Below the pieces are notes generated by a model, which made no database searches, was not told the origin of the DNA, and saw nothing but the letters and a program-made list of their open reading frames with translations. This document shows positions 63,127 to 64,000 of a DNA stretch of 64,000 bases, one piece after another. The position numbers and the translations under genes were made by a program. How positions within the stretch are numbered: position 1 is the first letter of the stretch; each line of letters begins with the position of its first letter. Where the stretch lies: contig JANYKT010000068.1 in the NCBI GenBank assembly GCA_025358085.1, positions 1 to 64,000 of the forward strand, in the 5' to 3' direction. This DNA comes from Deltaproteobacteria bacterium. Lineage in GTDB: Bacteria > Myxococcota > Myxococcia > Myxococcales > 40CM-4-68-19.

Positions 63127-64000
63127 TTAGAGAAGATCGTGACTCCACACCCCATCAGTGTAAGTGCCGATGTAGAGTTTATTACCGAGGATGGTCATCG
63201 AGAACGCGCGGTTGGCATCAGGCAAGTCAGTGCGGTCGAGCGCCTTCCAGTTGCTGCCATCGTCCGTGGTCACATACACCCCGGAATCGGTGCCGACGTA
63301 GATCGTGTTGCCGGAGACAGCAAAGGAATAGGCCGAAGTAGGCGACAACAGATCTTTCGTGACCAGCCCGTTGTTTGTCGCAGTCCACGTCACGCCAGTA
63401 TCTGCCGACTTATAGACGCCGGAGCCCCCGGTGCCGGCGAAGAGTGTGTTGCCGTGGACGCCGAAGGCACCCACGCTGACCGGGTTGTTAAATGCGTCCA
63501 GCGGCGGATTTGTAGCGGCGTCTGTCCAATTGTCACCGCGGTCAGTGGAGACAGACACGCTGTGGCCATATTGAGTGCCGGCGAAATACTTGTTGTTAAA
63601 TGAGGCGAAAGCGATCGGCACGCCACCCCCGGCAAAGTTGGTGGTGTTCCAGTTGAGGCCACCGTTGTGCGAGACGACAATGTTGAATGTCGGGCCGGCC
63701 AGGATGTCGTTGGCAAAGACACTCATGGCCGTATAGACAGTGCCGGTCGTGGTGTTGACTGGCCCGTCGGAGACAGTTGCCCAGCTCTTGCCATCATTAT
63801 CAGAGCGCCACATCCATCCTGCGCCAGCGAATATCGTGTTGCCGCTCACGGCGAACGCGGTGACTGCGGCGTCACTTCCATCGGACAAGACGAGACCCGC
63901 GGAGGCGTTAGTCCACGAGGAGCCAGCATTGGTCGAGACGTAGAAGCTCTTCTTGGCAACGCCGGTGGAGGCATAGAGATTGGTGCCATTGTTGGCGAGG
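63127..64000 (-). CDS. Asp-box (BNR) repeat protein, 5' end beyond window
   Basis: Only the C-terminal 290 residues are present; the frame remains open to base 64000. Six or so Asp-box repeats are recognisable, about 45 residues apart: STNAGSSW, SDNDGKSW, SHNGGLNW, STDRGDNW, SADTGVTW and TTDDGSNW. Between them run strand pairs such as GNTIFAGAG, GNTLFAGTG and GNTIYVGTD, giving a beta-propeller. Such proteins are secreted or surface-bound; sialidases have the same boxes, but no active-site residues are visible. GC content is lower than in the other genes of the window. The C-terminus ends GVWSHDLL with no sorting signal. Confidence 0.82.
   Translation of the reverse strand, partial: LANNGTNLYASTGVAKKSFYVSTNAGSSWTNASAGLVLSDGSDAAVTAFAVSGNTIFAGAGWMWRSDNDGKSWATVSDGPVNTTTGTVYTAMSVFANDILAGPTFNIVVSHNGGLNWNTTNFAGGGVPIAFASFNNKYFAGTQYGHSVSVSTDRGDNWTDAATNPPLDAFNNPVSVGAFGVHGNTLFAGTGGSGVYKSADTGVTWTATNNGLVTKDLLSPTSAYSFAVSGNTIYVGTDSGVYVTTDDGSNWKALDRTDLPDANRAFSMTILGNKLYIGTYTDGVWSHDLL

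Overview
The window is 64 kb of high-GC (roughly two thirds G+C by eye), densely coded bacterial chromosome. No rRNA, tRNA, CRISPR array, phage or transposase gene was seen. Several traits point to Myxococcota or a related former deltaproteobacterial lineage. These are two NtrC-type sigma-54 regulators with large sensor kinases, a DUF4388/PATAN plus J-domain plus TPR protein, an ExbB-ExbD-ExbD cluster, a poly(A) polymerase with an acidic insert and basic tail, and many four-base start/stop overlaps. Species cannot be read from the sequence.

Layout. 1-8.7 kb is housekeeping: a PBP1A-type glycosyltransferase cut by the window edge, an RluC/D-like pseudouridine synthase, a small exported protein, a PduO-type cobalamin adenosyltransferase with a Rieske ferredoxin, an orphan Phd/YefM antitoxin with an operator-like inverted repeat, an NAD-type isocitrate dehydrogenase, QueG, an EamA exporter and RsmB. 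8.9-18.7 kb is one heavy-metal efflux operon: TolC-type outer membrane protein, a tandem-duplicated adaptor, a CzcA-type RND pump, a sensor kinase and a sigma-54 response regulator, with a candidate -24/-12 promoter and upstream inverted repeats in front. 18.9-22.4 kb holds the phosphoketolase-acetate kinase shunt.

22.6-27.3 kb is an oxidative island (Baeyer-Villiger monooxygenase, HSL-type esterase, SDR, SRPBCC protein, second SDR) whose first three genes are arranged like the mycobacterial mymA-lipR-sadH block. 27.3-36.5 kb returns to general metabolism: RNase HII, YhbY, a hexose epimerase, a truncated DUF5694 remnant, the J-domain protein, a zinc peptidase, phosphofructokinase with pyrophosphate-type residues, a GMC oxidoreductase pair and an RluA-family synthase. 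36.5-39.0 kb is a lower-GC insert with an AAA ATPase overlapping a TOPRIM-like protein, and an unknown convergent gene; it resembles a compact two-gene defence module.

39.1-45.4 kb is a second oxidative/uptake island: old yellow enzyme, alpha/beta hydrolase, FAD monooxygenase, Rieske oxygenase and a TonB-dependent receptor. 45.6-47.4 kb encodes the ExbB/ExbD energiser proteins, one with a collagen-like tail. 47.5-50.8 kb has PcnB, a HIT protein, D-aminoacyl-tRNA deacylase and a ferritin-like protein on the minus strand. 50.9-59.6 kb is a long plus-strand operon joining an M20 deacylase, AstA and AstD (arginine succinyltransferase pathway), SelB and a multi-GAF sensor kinase. A matching NtrC-type regulator lies at 60.7-62.1 kb beyond an oppositely oriented exported esterase. 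The right edge has a frameshifted DUF4412-like relic and part of a lower-GC Asp-box (BNR) repeat protein.

The items most worth following are the covalently duplicated RND adaptor with its sigma-54 regulatory unit, and the ATPase/TOPRIM module whose TOPRIM protein carries a possible zinc site beside its catalytic Asp pair.
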